DNA from: Salinigranum salinum
Lineage (GTDB): Archaea; Halobacteriota; Halobacteria; Halobacteriales; Haloferacaceae
Direction: 5' to 3'
Assembly (NCBI RefSeq): GCF_009176545.1
Contig: NZ_VTOJ01000001.1
Coordinates: forward strand, 744,001-808,000
Length of the DNA: 64,000 bases
Below are positions 25,478 through 34,201 of the stretch, piece after piece; within the stretch, counting starts at the first letter, position 1; each line of letters opens with the position of its first letter. The notes below the pieces were generated by a model that saw only the letters and a list, made by a program, of their open reading frames with translations, was not told where the DNA came from and ran no database searches. Made by a program: the position numbers and the translations under genes.

Positions 25478-25945
25478 CTACTCTTCTTCCTCTTCCTCCT
25501 CTTCCTCCTCTTCCTCCTCTTCCTCCTCTTCCTCCTCTTCGGCTTCTTCTGCTTCCGACGCATCCTGGAGCGCGCTCCGTAGCTGTGGCATCACGCTGGT
25601 CAGGTCGGTGACCTGTTCGCGCGCCTCGGTGATCGTCTCGACCAGCTCCTCGAGCTCTTCGATCTCCGCCGCGAGGTCGTCCGCGTCCTCGAACGCGTCG
25701 GCACGGGAGCCGATGACGTACCACTTCTTCGCCTGGTGGAGCTGCTCCGTCGCGTCGCCGACGTCGAGCGACGACTTCAGCCCGTTGAGGACGCCGAGGA
25801 CGTTGTCGGCGTCGGTCTCCCAGACGTCGTCGGGGGCGGGCAGCTCCGCCCGTGCCGCCTCGAGGTGGTCCTCGACGTCGGCGCGGATCTCCGCCGCCGC
25901 CTCACCGAACAGCTCGTCGTCACCGAGTGTGGCCTGGCTACTCAT
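25478..25945 (-). CDS. DUF5790 family acidic protein with a poly-glutamate tail
   Basis: A 155-residue helical soluble protein. The N-terminal 'DDELFGEAAAEIRADVEDHL' and 'DADNVLGVLNGLKSSLDVGD' followed by 'QAKKWYVIGSRADAFEDADD' match the haloarchaeal DUF5790 family as I remember it; its function is unknown. The C-terminus is extreme: after 'SEAEEAE' comes an uninterrupted run of 20 glutamates encoded by a GAA/GAG microsatellite (25481-25540) up to the TAG. A TATA element (minus-strand GTTTAACTCG, 25967-25976) lies 26 bases before the ATG at 25945. The antisense frame reads as poly-Leu/Phe and is an artefact. Confidence 0.75.
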   Translation of the reverse strand: MSSQATLGDDELFGEAAAEIRADVEDHLEAARAELPAPDDVWETDADNVLGVLNGLKSSLDVGDATEQLHQAKKWYVIGSRADAFEDADDLAAEIEELEELVETITEAREQVTDLTSVMPQLRSALQDASEAEEAEEEEEEEEEEEEEEEEEEEE

Positions 25946-26047
25946 ACCCCGAATTGGACGCCGTTCGAGTTAAACGCCTGCCGCGAAGTGAAAGTGAAGG
26001 GCGAGACATAGAGCCCGCTCTCGTGGGTTTACGACCGACCCGCTGGT

Positions 26048-26386
26048 TCACTCGACGCCAACGAGTTTCATCAGCGGGTAGCCGTCCTCCATCGCCATCC
26101 GTGTTCGGACGACCTGCTCGCGAAACTCGATCCGCATCTCGACCTCCATCAGGCTCCCCGTGAGTTCGGTGTAGCCGTTCTCGTGATCGATGGCGTCGGC
26201 GACGCGGTCGTCGAAGATCGTGACCGACACCGACGCGCAGTGCGGCTGGTTCTCGATCGCCTCCTCCATCGCCCGTTCGAGACTCCGCGTACTTCGAGGG
26301 GAGACGGGCGTCCCGGCGAACTGGTGGTAGAGCGACCCGAACTTGATACCCGCCTCGAAACACGCCTGCTCGACGTCTGTCGCCAT
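26048..26386 (-). CDS. mptD: archaeal-type dihydroneopterin aldolase (DUF372 fold)
   Basis: A 112-residue protein of the archaeal MptD family, which converts dihydroneopterin to 6-hydroxymethyl-dihydropterin in folate or methanopterin biosynthesis. The conserved core 'EQACFEAGIKFGSLYHQFAG' with 'TPVSPRSTRSLERAMEEAIE' and 'NQPHCASVSVTIFD' is the family signature; the His-Gln-Phe and Gln-Pro motifs line the pterin site. The length is that of the family. The ATG at 26386 begins MATDVEQ, directly before the core; the longer frame upstream is Arg-rich and not expected. Confidence 0.88.
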   Translation of the reverse strand: MATDVEQACFEAGIKFGSLYHQFAGTPVSPRSTRSLERAMEEAIENQPHCASVSVTIFDDRVADAIDHENGYTELTGSLMEVEMRIEFREQVVRTRMAMEDGYPLMKLVGVE

Positions 26387-26658
26387 GAGTACGTCCACGG
26401 TCGGATGCGGCAAGAGTTCACGGGCTTCTCCTCGTCCCCCGGCGGACCGTCGCGTTCGTCCGGTCGGCTCCAACGTCGTCTCCTCGTTCTCGTGCCCGCC
26501 TCCTACCGTCTCTGCCTCTCCTCGCTCTCGTGCCTCCCTCCTGTCGTCTCCGCCCCGCCACTCGCTCGGCGGTCCGGTGTCTCACCCCGATGCGGGGACG
26601 CGGACGCGACCACTCGAACCGTACCTTACTTACGGCCTCCACGCACACGACCACCCGA

Positions 26659-27453
26659 ATGGACAAGCCGGTTCTCTTGACGGGGGCGGGCGGCCGCGTC
26701 GGGCAGGCCATTCTGGGCCACCTCGGCGACCGCTACGACTGGCGACTCCTCGACCGCGAACCCCTGTCGAGCGACAAGATACCCGACAACGTACCGGACG
26801 ACGCCGTCTACATCGCCGACGTGACCGACGATTACGCCGTCAGAAACGCCATCAACGGCGTCGGTGCGGTCGTCCACCTCGCCGGTGACCCCCGACCCGA
26901 AGCACCCTGGGACTCCGTCCTGCGGAACAACATCGACGGCACGCAGACGATGCTGGCGGAGGCAGCGGCGGCTGGCGTCGAGAAGTTCGCGTTCGCCTCG
27001 TCGAACCACGCGGTCGGTGCCTACGAGACGGAGGACCGAACGCCCGCGATGTACCGGACTGACGACCAGTTCCGACTCGACGGAACCGAACTCCCCCGTC
27101 CGGGCAACCTCTACGGCGTCTCGAAGGCCGCCGGCGAGACGCTCGGTCGTTTCTACCACGACGACTCCGGGATGAGCGTCGTCTGCGTCCGCATCGGCAA
27201 CCTCACCCGGGGGCATCCGCCGCGAAACTACGAGCGTGGCCAGGCCATGTGGCTCTCGTACCGCGACTGTGCGCACCTGTTCGACTGCTGTCTCCAGGCC
27301 GACTACGAATACGAGGTCGTCTACGGCATCTCCGACAACGACCGGAAGTACTACTCGATCGACCGCGCTCGCGAAGTCCTGGGCTACGATCCGCAGGACA
27401 ACTCCGCCGACTACCACGCCGACGGCACGCCCAAGGACGCCGCGGCGGAGTAG
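26659..27453 (+). CDS. azf: NAD-dependent glucose-6-phosphate dehydrogenase (archaeal zwischenferment)
   Basis: A 264-residue extended short-chain dehydrogenase of the epimerase superfamily. It has the Rossmann motif 'LLTGAGGRVGQAILGHLGDR' near the N-terminus, the 'VHLAGDPRPEAPWDSVLRNN' segment, 'FASSNHAVGAYE', and the catalytic Tyr-Lys pair in 'LYGVSKAAGE'. The whole sequence closely resembles Azf of Haloferax (HVO_0511), which opens the oxidative pentose phosphate pathway with NAD. Related NAD-dependent uronate dehydrogenases share the fold, so the substrate rests on similarity. A TATA-like cttactta about 27 bases before the ATG supports leaderless transcription. Confidence 0.88.
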   Translation: MDKPVLLTGAGGRVGQAILGHLGDRYDWRLLDREPLSSDKIPDNVPDDAVYIADVTDDYAVRNAINGVGAVVHLAGDPRPEAPWDSVLRNNIDGTQTMLAEAAAAGVEKFAFASSNHAVGAYETEDRTPAMYRTDDQFRLDGTELPRPGNLYGVSKAAGETLGRFYHDDSGMSVVCVRIGNLTRGHPPRNYERGQAMWLSYRDCAHLFDCCLQADYEYEVVYGISDNDRKYYSIDRAREVLGYDPQDNSADYHADGTPKDAAAE

Positions 27454-27938
27454 TGGCTCTCGACACGATCCCCATTCCTCGCTCTCACGCTCCACGTGCG
27501 ACTGCGCTCCCGTGCGTGCTGGGCATCCGATCGCGCCCGACGGGGGAGACATACGCACGAGGTCGGCGTCGCCACTGCGTGTCCCTGGCGGTCGGCGCGT
27601 GGGAGCGAACGCCGTGAGCGACTCGCGCGAGGGGCGACCGAACGAGCGGTGCGCGGCGCTCGCGCCGCGAGACGGCGAACGGCGGAGGCCGTGAGCCGGG
27701 CGAGTGAGGGAGCCGGCTGGGGAGGACGAGGCCCCTCGCTGCGCCCCGCGTCCGCGCGGTCGCCCTGGTCTCGCGGTGAGTTCCGTTTCGGCTCAATGCT
27801 AGCTCGATTCCCGGTTTCCCTGTCGGTTCAGCTCCCGACCGTCGGTCTCCGCCTTCCCAGTCGCTGTCGGAGCTGGATTCCGATTCGCTCTCGGCACTCG
27901 ACTGCCGGCCGTTCCCTCGAAGGTACGCCGCGCGCGTG
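27454..27938. other. GC-rich gene-free stretch with many GAGCG/CGCTC motifs
   Basis: No protein gene or tRNA is recognised. The stretch around 27590-27730 is rich in short reiterated motifs (gcgagt, gagcg, gccg) and inverted pairs such as ggcgctcgcgccg. Short frames there are Arg/Ser-rich and not convincing. It may hold a structured RNA or a degenerate repeat, but nothing specific can be named. Confidence 0.4.
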
Positions 27939-28565
27939 TCACTCGAACAGCCCGTCGACGTCCTCCTCTTCCCGCCGCCGCCTGCGCACGTGGTCCCGGA
28001 GACGGTCGTAGACGAGGGCCCGTCGGTCCGCGTCGTCGACGAAGTCACAGAGCAGGGCTCGAAACCGCGACCGTGCGGTGTCCGCCTCTTCGCGGGCGTA
28101 TCCGACCGCCTGCTCGACGACGGCCTCGTCGAACTCCGCTCCGTGCTCCTCGACGACGACCCCGGCGGCGACGCCGAGCGCGTCGATTTCGAGGTCGACG
28201 GCGGCGAGCACCCGGCCGTCGTACCGTAACTCGAGCGGGCGCGCTCGCTCGGCGTACTCGGGGTCGTCCCCGAGCCGTCGGAGGTAGTCGCGGACCGACG
28301 CGAGGTCGACGCCGCGGTAGTCCCGGTCGAGACCGGCGAGGTACTCCCGCGCCGACCGCGCCAGCTTGCGCGCACCGCTCCAGTTCCGCCGCCGTCCGTG
28401 GTACACCGCCGCGGTGAACTGGATCAGTCCGTGGAGGAACCGCTCGTCGTCGGTCCCCGCGTCGAGTGCGAGCCACTCGTCCTCCCAGGCGTCGTGTGCC
28501 GCGTGGTGTTCACCCGCGTTGTGGACCACGATGCCGGCGGCGAGTGCCTCCTCGATAGTCGACAT
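27939..28565 (-). CDS. DUF309 domain protein
   Basis: A 208-residue helical protein. The N-terminal half carries the DUF309 motif set: 'LAAGIVVHNAGEHHAAHDAW', 'EDEWLALDAG', 'RFLHGLIQFTAAVYHGRRRN', 'GARKLARSAREYLAGL'. These His and Glu residues resemble a buried metal site, but the function of the family is unknown. The C-terminal half is a haloarchaeal helical extension ending in acidic 'EEEDVDGLFE'. The ATG at 28565 is about 35 bases from the TATA element at 28596-28606, which is shared with the divergent zinc protein. Confidence 0.82.
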   Translation of the reverse strand: MSTIEEALAAGIVVHNAGEHHAAHDAWEDEWLALDAGTDDERFLHGLIQFTAAVYHGRRRNWSGARKLARSAREYLAGLDRDYRGVDLASVRDYLRRLGDDPEYAERARPLELRYDGRVLAAVDLEIDALGVAAGVVVEEHGAEFDEAVVEQAVGYAREEADTARSRFRALLCDFVDDADRRALVYDRLRDHVRRRRREEEDVDGLFE

Positions 28566-28595
28566 CGTGGTAGTTATTATCCTACTGGGTCGTTC

Positions 28596-28606
28596 GCCGG
28601 ATATAC
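28596..28606. promoter_or_regulatory. shared bidirectional TATA element
   Basis: The sequence cggatatactta can serve as a TATA box on both strands. It stands about 31 bases before the GTG at 28635 (plus) and about 35 bases before the ATG at 28565 (minus), so one AT-rich block may drive two divergent genes. Confidence 0.45.
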
Positions 28607-28634
28607 TTATGTGTGTGCGTCGCCTCCTCGTAGT

Positions 28635-28880
28635 GTGGTAGCACGTCACGACCAGCAGGACCGCGGGCGACCCACCGCCGCTCGCACCTGTCTCGACTGC
28701 GGGACCCGCTACTCGTTCACGGCCACGTACAAGGGCAACTACTGTCCGGACTGTCACGAGACGTGGATCGCCCGACAGCGTGGCGAGGAATCCCCCCCAC
28801 GAACGCCCTCCCGACTCCCCCCGACCCGGCCGTCGTCGACGGACGACGAGACGCCGGCCGATCCGTACGACGACGAGTGA
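28635..28880 (+). CDS. small zinc-ribbon protein
   Basis: An 81-residue protein with a CxxC...CxxC zinc ribbon, 'CLDCGTRYSFTATYKGNYC' followed by PDC, and a Pro/Ser/Asp-rich tail. No ATG precedes the ribbon in frame; the GTG at 28635, about 31 bases after the TATA element at 28596-28606, is the best start. The ribbon resembles those of many haloarchaeal microproteins with unknown roles. The gene is not in an obvious operon; the next gene on the strand starts 140 bp downstream with its own promoter. Confidence 0.55.
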   Translation: MVARHDQQDRGRPTAARTCLDCGTRYSFTATYKGNYCPDCHETWIARQRGEESPPRTPSRLPPTRPSSTDDETPADPYDDE

Positions 28881-28960
28881 CATCCGGTCACCGCTCTGCG
28901 GGACTCACGACCGCGTTCGTCGGCCCGATGTGGTTCGACCCCCCACGGACCGCCTGGCCT

Positions 28961-29006
28961 CGAGGCGATTTAGTCGTCCGGTTCCGAGGCGATTTAGTCG
29001 TCCGGT
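28961..29006 (+). repeat. tandem 22-bp promoter/operator repeat before the CopR-like gene
   Basis: Two exact 22-base copies (28961-28982 and 28985-29006) with a 24-bp period. Each contains the core gcgatttagtcgtcc. The second copy places its TATA-like gatttagtc about 26 bases before the ATG at 29021. Each unit may be a promoter half with an operator for the autoregulated metal sensor, or a recent duplication of the promoter. Confidence 0.7.
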
Positions 29007-29020
29007 GTCGATACGCCTCT

Positions 29021-29620
29021 ATGCGCGACCTCGACGAAACCGACCTCGAAATCCTCCAGCTCCTGCTGTCGAACGCGCGTCGGCCCTACAGCGAGATCGC
29101 CGACGCCGTCGGTCTCTCGGCACCAGCCGTCTCGGATCGAGTGACCAGACTCCAGGAGATCGGCATCATCGACCGATTCACGCTCGACATCGACCGCTCG
29201 CAGCTCCGGAAGGGCCTCCCCGTGCTGATCACGCTCGACGTCGCCGCACACGAGTCGGCCCTCCCGTCGGTCAGAGAGTCCCTCCTTGAGGCGGGCGCGG
29301 TCGAACACGTGTTCACCACCGCTGAAGCCGACCTGGTCGTCGTCGCCCGTGTTCCGGACAACGACGTGGCGAGTTGGCTGACCGACACCGTCGGACGGGA
29401 GGCCGTCGACGAGTTCAGCGTGACGCTCCTCGCAGGGACCGAGTGGTCGCCGGACCTGGGTGGCACGGAGTTCGCGCTCAGCTGTGCGCAGTGCGGGAAC
29501 ACGGTCGACAGCGAGGGAACCGCGAGTCGCATCGATGGCACGCTCTACCAGTTCTGCTGCCCGTCGTGTGAGTCCCGATTCGCGGAGAAGTACGAACAGT
29601 TCCGGCAGGGAGCCGAGTAA
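29021..29620 (+). CDS. Lrp/AsnC-type regulator with TRASH metal-binding domain (CopR-like)
   Basis: A 199-residue transcription factor. The N-terminal winged helix 'LDETDLEILQLLLSNARRPY' with 'VSDRVTRLQEIGIIDRFTLD' is Lrp/AsnC-like. It is followed by a ligand-type alpha+beta domain. The C-terminal TRASH zinc/copper ribbon has Cys155, Cys158, Cys179/180 and Cys183 ('CAQCGNTV', 'YQFCCPSCESRF'). Archaeal regulators with this layout, such as Sulfolobus CopR, sense copper and control the adjacent CopA ATPase. The copA gene starts 103 bp downstream on the same strand, which supports this role. The start is set by the TATA-like element 26 bases upstream. Confidence 0.87.
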   Translation: MRDLDETDLEILQLLLSNARRPYSEIADAVGLSAPAVSDRVTRLQEIGIIDRFTLDIDRSQLRKGLPVLITLDVAAHESALPSVRESLLEAGAVEHVFTTAEADLVVVARVPDNDVASWLTDTVGREAVDEFSVTLLAGTEWSPDLGGTEFALSCAQCGNTVDSEGTASRIDGTLYQFCCPSCESRFAEKYEQFRQGAE

Positions 29621-29723
29621 CCCCGCTCCCGTCGGCTGTCTTTGTTTTCGAAGGTTAGAGTCGCTATCTACCGAACGATCGAAAGGGAAACCCGGTTGAG
29701 TGTGGGGAGCGTAGTAACAGCCA

Positions 29724-32354
29724 ATGAGCCACCGTCGAAGTCGGATCGACATCCAGGGGATGAGTTGCGCGAACTGTTCGCAAACCATCGCCGACGCCGT
29801 CGGCTCCCTCGACGGGGTCGTGGACGCGAGCATCAACTTCGCGACCGACGAGGGGAGCGTCGAGTACGACCCGGATACGGTTTCGCTCGGGCGAATCTTC
29901 GAGGCCATCAAAGACGCCGGCTACACGCCGGTCACGGAGTCGGTGACCGTCGCCATCACCGACATGTCGTGTGCGAACTGTTCGGAGACCGTCCAGGCGG
30001 CACTCGAACGAACCCCCGGGGTCGTCGCAGCCGACGTCAACTACGCCACCGACGAGGCGCAGATCACGTACAACCCAGCCGACGCGGACCGCACCGACTT
30101 CTACGGTGCCATCGAGGACGCCGGCTACTCGCCGGTCCGCGAGGACGACGGGGCCGAGGACGGTGCGGGAGGGGACGCTCGGGACGCCGCCCGGCAGGCA
30201 GAGATCCGCCGACAGCGCCGACTCACTCTGTTCGGCGCAGCCCTCTCCACGCCGCTGCTGTTCTTCCTCGTCGAAAAGCTCCTCCTCGGTGGAAGCGTCC
30301 TTCCGGAGACCGTCTTCGGCGTCACGTTCGGCTGGACGGAGTTCCTGCTGGCGACGCCCGTTCAGGTGGTGCTCGGGTGGCCGTTCTACCGGAACTCCTA
30401 CAAGGCGCTCGTCAGGAACGGCCGCGCCAACATGGACGTGCTGATCGCGCTGGGTTCGACCACCGCGTACGTCTACTCCGCCGCGGTTCTCTTCGGGCTG
30501 ATCGCCGGGGGACTGTACTTCGACACGGCAGCGCTCATCCTCGTGTTCATCACGCTCGGGAACTACCTCGAAGCCCGTTCCAAGGGCCAGGCGGGCGAGG
30601 CGCTCCGGAAACTCCTCGAGATGGAGGCCGAGACGGCCACCGTCGTCGACGAGGACGGGACCGAGCGGGAGATTCCGCTGGAAGACGTCGAGGTCGGCGA
30701 CCGGATGAAGATCCGACCCGGCGAGCAGATCCCGACCGACGGCGTCGTCGTCGACGGACAGTCCGCCGTCGACGAGTCGATGGTCACCGGCGAATCCGTC
30801 CCCGTCGAGAAGAGCGACGGTGACGAGGTGGTCGGCTCGACGATCAACGAGAACGGCGTGCTCGTCGTGGAGGCGACGAAGGTCGGCAAAGACACGGCGC
30901 TCCAGCAGATCGTCCGGACGGTCAAGGAGGCACAGTCCCGCCAGCCCGACATTCAGAACCTCGCCGACCGGATCTCGGCGTACTTCGTCCCCGCGGTCGT
31001 CGTCAACGCCGTGTTCTGGGCGACCGTCTGGTACCTGTTCCCCGGCGTTCTCGCGGGCGTCGTGGCGTGGCTCCCGACGTGGGGGCTCGTCGCAGGCGGT
31101 CCCGTCGTGGCCGGTGGCGGCGTCTCCGTCTTCGAGTTCGCCGTCATCGTGTTCGCGTCGTCCGTGCTCATCGCCTGCCCCTGTGCGCTGGGGCTGGCGA
31201 CGCCCGCCGCGACGATGGTCGGAACGACCATCGGCGCACAGCACGGCGTCCTGTTCAAAGGTGGCGACGTCCTCGAACGGGCGAAGGACGTCGACACGGT
31301 CGTCTTCGACAAGACGGGGACCCTCACGAGAGGGGAGATGTCACTGACGGACGTCGTCGTCTTCGACCGCGACGGCCACGTCGTCGGCGACGGCGGCGAC
31401 GCCGCGGCCGACGGTGGGCAGCTGACGGCTCCCGATCGGCGTTCTGAGGAGTTCGTGCTCCGGCTCGCTGCGATCGCGGAGCACGGCAGCGAACATCCGC
31501 TCGCCCGTGCCATCGTCGAGGGTGCCGAAGCCCGTGGCATCGACGTCACTGCTCCCGACGCGTTCGAGAACGTGCCCGGCCACGGCGTCAGAGCCACGGT
31601 CGACGGGAGTGACGTCCTCGTCGGGAACCGGAAACTGCTCCGGGACAACGGCGTTGACCCCGCACCCGCCGCCGAGACGATGGAGCGCCTCGAGAACGAG
31701 GGGAAGACGGCGATGCTCGTCGCCCGCCTGCCCGCTGGCACGGACGGCGGCGGCCTCGTCGGCGTCGTCGCCGACGCCGATACGGTCAAGCCGACTGCGG
31801 CGGACGCCGTCGGTCAGCTCCGCGAGCGTGGCATCGACGTGATGATGATCACGGGCGACAACGAGCGGACCGCGCGCTCCGTCGCCGAACAGGTCGGCAT
31901 CGACCCCGACAACGTCCGTGCAGAGGTGCTGCCCGAAGACAAGTCCGACGCCGTCGAAGCGATCCAGGCCGAGGGCCGGAAGGCGATGATGGTGGGTGAC
32001 GGCGTCAACGACGCACCCGCGCTCGCGGTCGCCTACGTCGGCACCGCCATCGGGAGCGGGACCGACGTCGCGATCGAAGCCGCGGACGTCACACTGATGC
32101 GCGACGATCCGCTCGACGTCGTGAAAGCCATCCGGATCTCCGATGCGACGCTCCAGAAGATCAAACAGAACCTCGTGTGGGCGCTCGGCTACAACACCGC
32201 GATGATTCCGCTGGCGTCGCTCGGACTCCTCCAGCCGGTGCTCGCGGCCGGGGCGATGGCGTTCTCCAGCGTGTCGGTGCTGACGAACAGCCTGCTGTTC
32301 CGCCGGTACAGCCCCGACCGCGACTACGAGTTGCTCGGGCGCGTCCGCCGCTAA
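29724..32354 (+). CDS. copA: copper-translocating P1B-type ATPase
   Basis: An 876-residue integral membrane pump that exports Cu(I) from the cytoplasm. Two N-terminal heavy-metal-associated domains have CxxC sites at Cys15/18 and Cys83/86. Eight membrane helices follow, with the ion-gate CPC at Cys485-Pro-Cys487. The phosphorylation site DKTGT has Asp529, and the hinge '[12 protein letters not shown]' has Gly758-Asp759. All catalytic motifs of the family are intact and the length is normal. It lies directly after the CopR-like gene, probably co-regulated with it. A weak TATA-like ggttgagtg stands about 27 bases before the ATG. A separate CopZ-type chaperone gene is not seen nearby. Confidence 0.96.
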   Translation: MSHRRSRIDIQGMSCANCSQTIADAVGSLDGVVDASINFATDEGSVEYDPDTVSLGRIFEAIKDAGYTPVTESVTVAITDMSCANCSETVQAALERTPGVVAADVNYATDEAQITYNPADADRTDFYGAIEDAGYSPVREDDGAEDGAGGDARDAARQAEIRRQRRLTLFGAALSTPLLFFLVEKLLLGGSVLPETVFGVTFGWTEFLLATPVQVVLGWPFYRNSYKALVRNGRANMDVLIALGSTTAYVYSAAVLFGLIAGGLYFDTAALILVFITLGNYLEARSKGQAGEALRKLLEMEAETATVVDEDGTEREIPLEDVEVGDRMKIRPGEQIPTDGVVVDGQSAVDESMVTGESVPVEKSDGDEVVGSTINENGVLVVEATKVGKDTALQQIVRTVKEAQSRQPDIQNLADRISAYFVPAVVVNAVFWATVWYLFPGVLAGVVAWLPTWGLVAGGPVVAGGGVSVFEFAVIVFASSVLIACPCALGLATPAATMVGTTIGAQHGVLFKGGDVLERAKDVDTVVFDKTGTLTRGEMSLTDVVVFDRDGHVVGDGGDAAADGGQLTAPDRRSEEFVLRLAAIAEHGSEHPLARAIVEGAEARGIDVTAPDAFENVPGHGVRATVDGSDVLVGNRKLLRDNGVDPAPAAETMERLENEGKTAMLVARLPAGTDGGGLVGVVADADTVKPTAADAVGQLRERGIDVMMITGDNERTARSVAEQVGIDPDNVRAEVLPEDKSDAVEAIQAEGRKAMMVGDGVNDAPALAVAYVGTAIGSGTDVAIEAADVTLMRDDPLDVVKAIRISDATLQKIKQNLVWALGYNTAMIPLASLGLLQPVLAAGAMAFSSVSVLTNSLLFRRYSPDRDYELLGRVRR

Positions 32355-32501
32355 CACGAGAGGGGGCACCCCGACAGACCGACAGCCGCAACCTCCCCGC
32401 GTCCGGTGCCGGAACGTCTGTCCTGGGCCTCCGATGCCGATCCGAGCGTGACCGACGCGGACGCTTCGATCACCGACCCGTGCTCGTCGCGACCGATTTC
32501 C

Positions 32502-33188
32502 TCAGGCGGTTCCTCCGTCGATTTCGCCGCCGACGCAGCGGTCGATGTCCGCGAGGGATTTCATCTCGAGCACGTTGTAGGGTGCGCCGACGCTGGCCGC
32601 GACCTCGCGGAACGAGGGGAGCGGATCGTGGTCGTCGCCGGTGCCGTCGTTGTCGTGGAGGTGGGCGACGTGGATGCGCGCTTCGAACCGGTCGACGAAC
32701 GCCTCGTAGTCGACTCCGGTCGCCTTCGCGTGGCCGACGTCGAGGGTGAGCCGGAGATACTCCGCGCCGAACCCGACGTCGTCGAGGAACGACTCGAGAC
32801 GGTCGGGTGTCGCCGTGTGCCGCCGCTTTCCGTCCCTGTCGCGCTGGTTCTCCACGCACAGGGGGACGTCGACCTCCTCCGCGTACCGAGCACACTCCCG
32901 CAGGGACGAGACGGCCTGTTCGCGGCTGTGTCGATTGACGCGATCCGGGTACTGCGTACGAATCGCTCCCCCGTGGACGACGACGCCGCTGGCGTCGATC
33001 GACGACGCGAGCTCCAGCGAGGACCTGACGCCCGAGACGAACGCCTTCCGATGTGTCTCGTTGAGGTTCCCGGGCGTGCAGTCGACGTGGGGCGCGTGGA
33101 CCGTGTCCGTCAGCTCGTGGCGGTCGGCGAGTGCCTGCAGCGCCGCCGTCTGAGCGCTGACCTGAGGCCGCCCACTGGACCGTCGCAA
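32502..33188 (-). pseudogene. sugar phosphate isomerase/epimerase (TIM barrel), apparently 5'-truncated
   Basis: About 228 codons of a xylose-isomerase-like TIM barrel. Visible are 'HELTDTVHAPHVDCTPGNLN', 'SIDASGVVVHGGAIRT', 'EEVDVPLCVENQRDRDGKRR', 'LRLTLDVGHAKATGVDY' and 'RIHVAHLHDNDGTGDDHDPL', which carry the usual His, Glu and Asp metal ligands. The first strand and helix (about 30-40 residues) are missing. The frame is closed by a TGA at 33204-33206, and the only possible start is a TTG at 33188. The gene is probably inactivated by a 5' deletion, although a TTG start cannot be excluded. Confidence 0.6.
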
Positions 33189-33492
33189 CCTTCCGGTGAG
33201 CGGTCATCTGTCTCCCGCTCGCTCGCGCGGTCGCCGGCGTCGCCGAGCGAACGACCGTCGTCGCCATCCGGCGGACAGGTCGCGGGGGATCGACGGGGTG
33301 AACGTCGACGTCGTCCGGGCGGACTGCCGCGGTGATGTCGTCGAAGCTCGACGGGACGGACGAGACGGAAGAGTACGCGGACTACGATTCCCCGCTCCGA
33401 GCGTCCGACGAGCCCGGGCGTTTTTTTGACTCGTGGGGCGTCGCCCGGTCGCGGGTCGAATCCGTCCGATCGGATGCCTCCGTCCAGCAGGC
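33189..33492. other. gene-free stretch with a possible terminator
   Basis: No supported gene. A plus-strand frame from ATG 33332 (MSSKLDGTDETEEYADYDSP...) runs through the terminator-like element at 33410-33428 and is not supported as a gene. Minus-strand frames are Arg-rich. Confidence 0.35.
33410..33428 (+). terminator. GC palindrome followed by T7
   Basis: The sequence gcccgggc is followed by gttttttt. This would make a small hairpin and an oligo-U tract in a plus-strand RNA, a classic terminator. No convincing plus-strand gene ends here. Confidence 0.45.
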
Positions 33493-33777
33493 TCACAGCA
33501 CGTCGACGATCGAGAGCCCACCGACGAAGAGGAGACACGCACCGACCGCGAGACCGACCAGTGCGCTTCGATTCGACGCGACACCGCCGAACAGAGCGGC
33601 ACAGGAGAGCACGAGGATGCCGACGCCAACACCTGCGAGCGGGACGTCGAAGCCGTCGTCGCTCGGTTCGAGTGGCGTCGACGAATGTCCGACGTGTGCG
33701 GTCGCGAACCCACTGAGAGCGAGCGCGACGCCAACGAGGACCACGCCGGCGAGTAGCGCCCGTTCCTTACCTCTCAT
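33493..33777 (-). CDS. small membrane protein, unknown
   Basis: A 94-residue protein with three hydrophobic segments: 'LLAGVVLVGVALALSGFATA', 'VPLAGVGVGILVLSCAALFG' and 'LVGLAVGACLLFVGGLSIVD'. An extracellular loop with His and Ser/Thr lies between the first two. No family is recognised. The ATG at 33777 follows the stop of the upstream fragment (33805) by 27 bp on the same strand, so the two may once have formed an operon. Confidence 0.6.
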   Translation of the reverse strand: MRGKERALLAGVVLVGVALALSGFATAHVGHSSTPLEPSDDGFDVPLAGVGVGILVLSCAALFGGVASNRSALVGLAVGACLLFVGGLSIVDVL

Positions 33778-33804
33778 GCGCCGACCCCTCGCTGTCGCGT
33801 CGAA

Positions 33805-34125
33805 TCATCGGACGAACTCATCGTGGAGCCACGGGAGCAGTCCCGAGAGGAAACGGTCGGTCGCCGGCATGAAGTACGAGCCGTAGTGGTACGTCGGGTC
33901 GAGGGTCGTGACGAGCGTATCTCCGGCCCACGTCGAATCGTCGGTGTACAGGACGGCACCGCCCGCGTCGTCCTCGATGAGCACGTGCGCGTCGGCTGGC
34001 GGGTCGAACGACCCGTGGAAGTGCCATCGGCAGTCGTCCGGTGGCACGTGTTCGAAGAACTCGTGGTCCGGCCGCGGAAACCGGAGACCGCTATCCCCGT
34101 CGGGTTCGAGCCACGGTCGTTTCGC
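33805..34125 (-). pseudogene. 3' fragment of an unknown soluble protein, truncated at a tRNA locus
   Basis: About 106 codons with normal haloarchaeal codon bias and a clear protein pattern: 'RWHFHGSFDPPADAHVLIED', 'GGAVLYTDDSTWAGDTLVTT', 'LDPTYHYGSYFMPATDRFLS', ending 'WLHDEFVR'. The pattern suggests the C-terminal half of an enzyme-like domain, perhaps ThuA-like, but this is uncertain. No ATG lies upstream; the frame is closed by a TGA at 34126-34128, and its first codons overlap the T-arm-like palindrome at 34102-34158. The gene therefore seems to have lost its 5' part at the tRNA locus. A GTG at 34047 could give an 80-residue product. Confidence 0.5.
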
Positions 34126-34158
34126 TCACTGCGTTCGCTCCACTCCCTGATTCGACCC
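34102..34158. repeat. T-arm-like imperfect palindrome 5 (tRNA-CAT side)
   Basis: Left arm 'gggttcgagccacgg' and right arm 'ccctgattcgaccc' are inverted. The loop contains the same 'cgctcactgcgttcgctcc' sequence as palindrome 2 near tRNA-Phe. Confidence 0.6.
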
Positions 34159-34201
34159 CCGCGGACAGATCTCACCGCTCACTGACGGTCGCAGGAGATC
34201 A

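Noticed and set aside
25333..25563. Lys/Arg-rich frame at the poly-glutamate microsatellite
   Set aside because: It arises from another frame of the GAA/GAG repeat; a basic protein of this type is implausible in a haloarchaeon.
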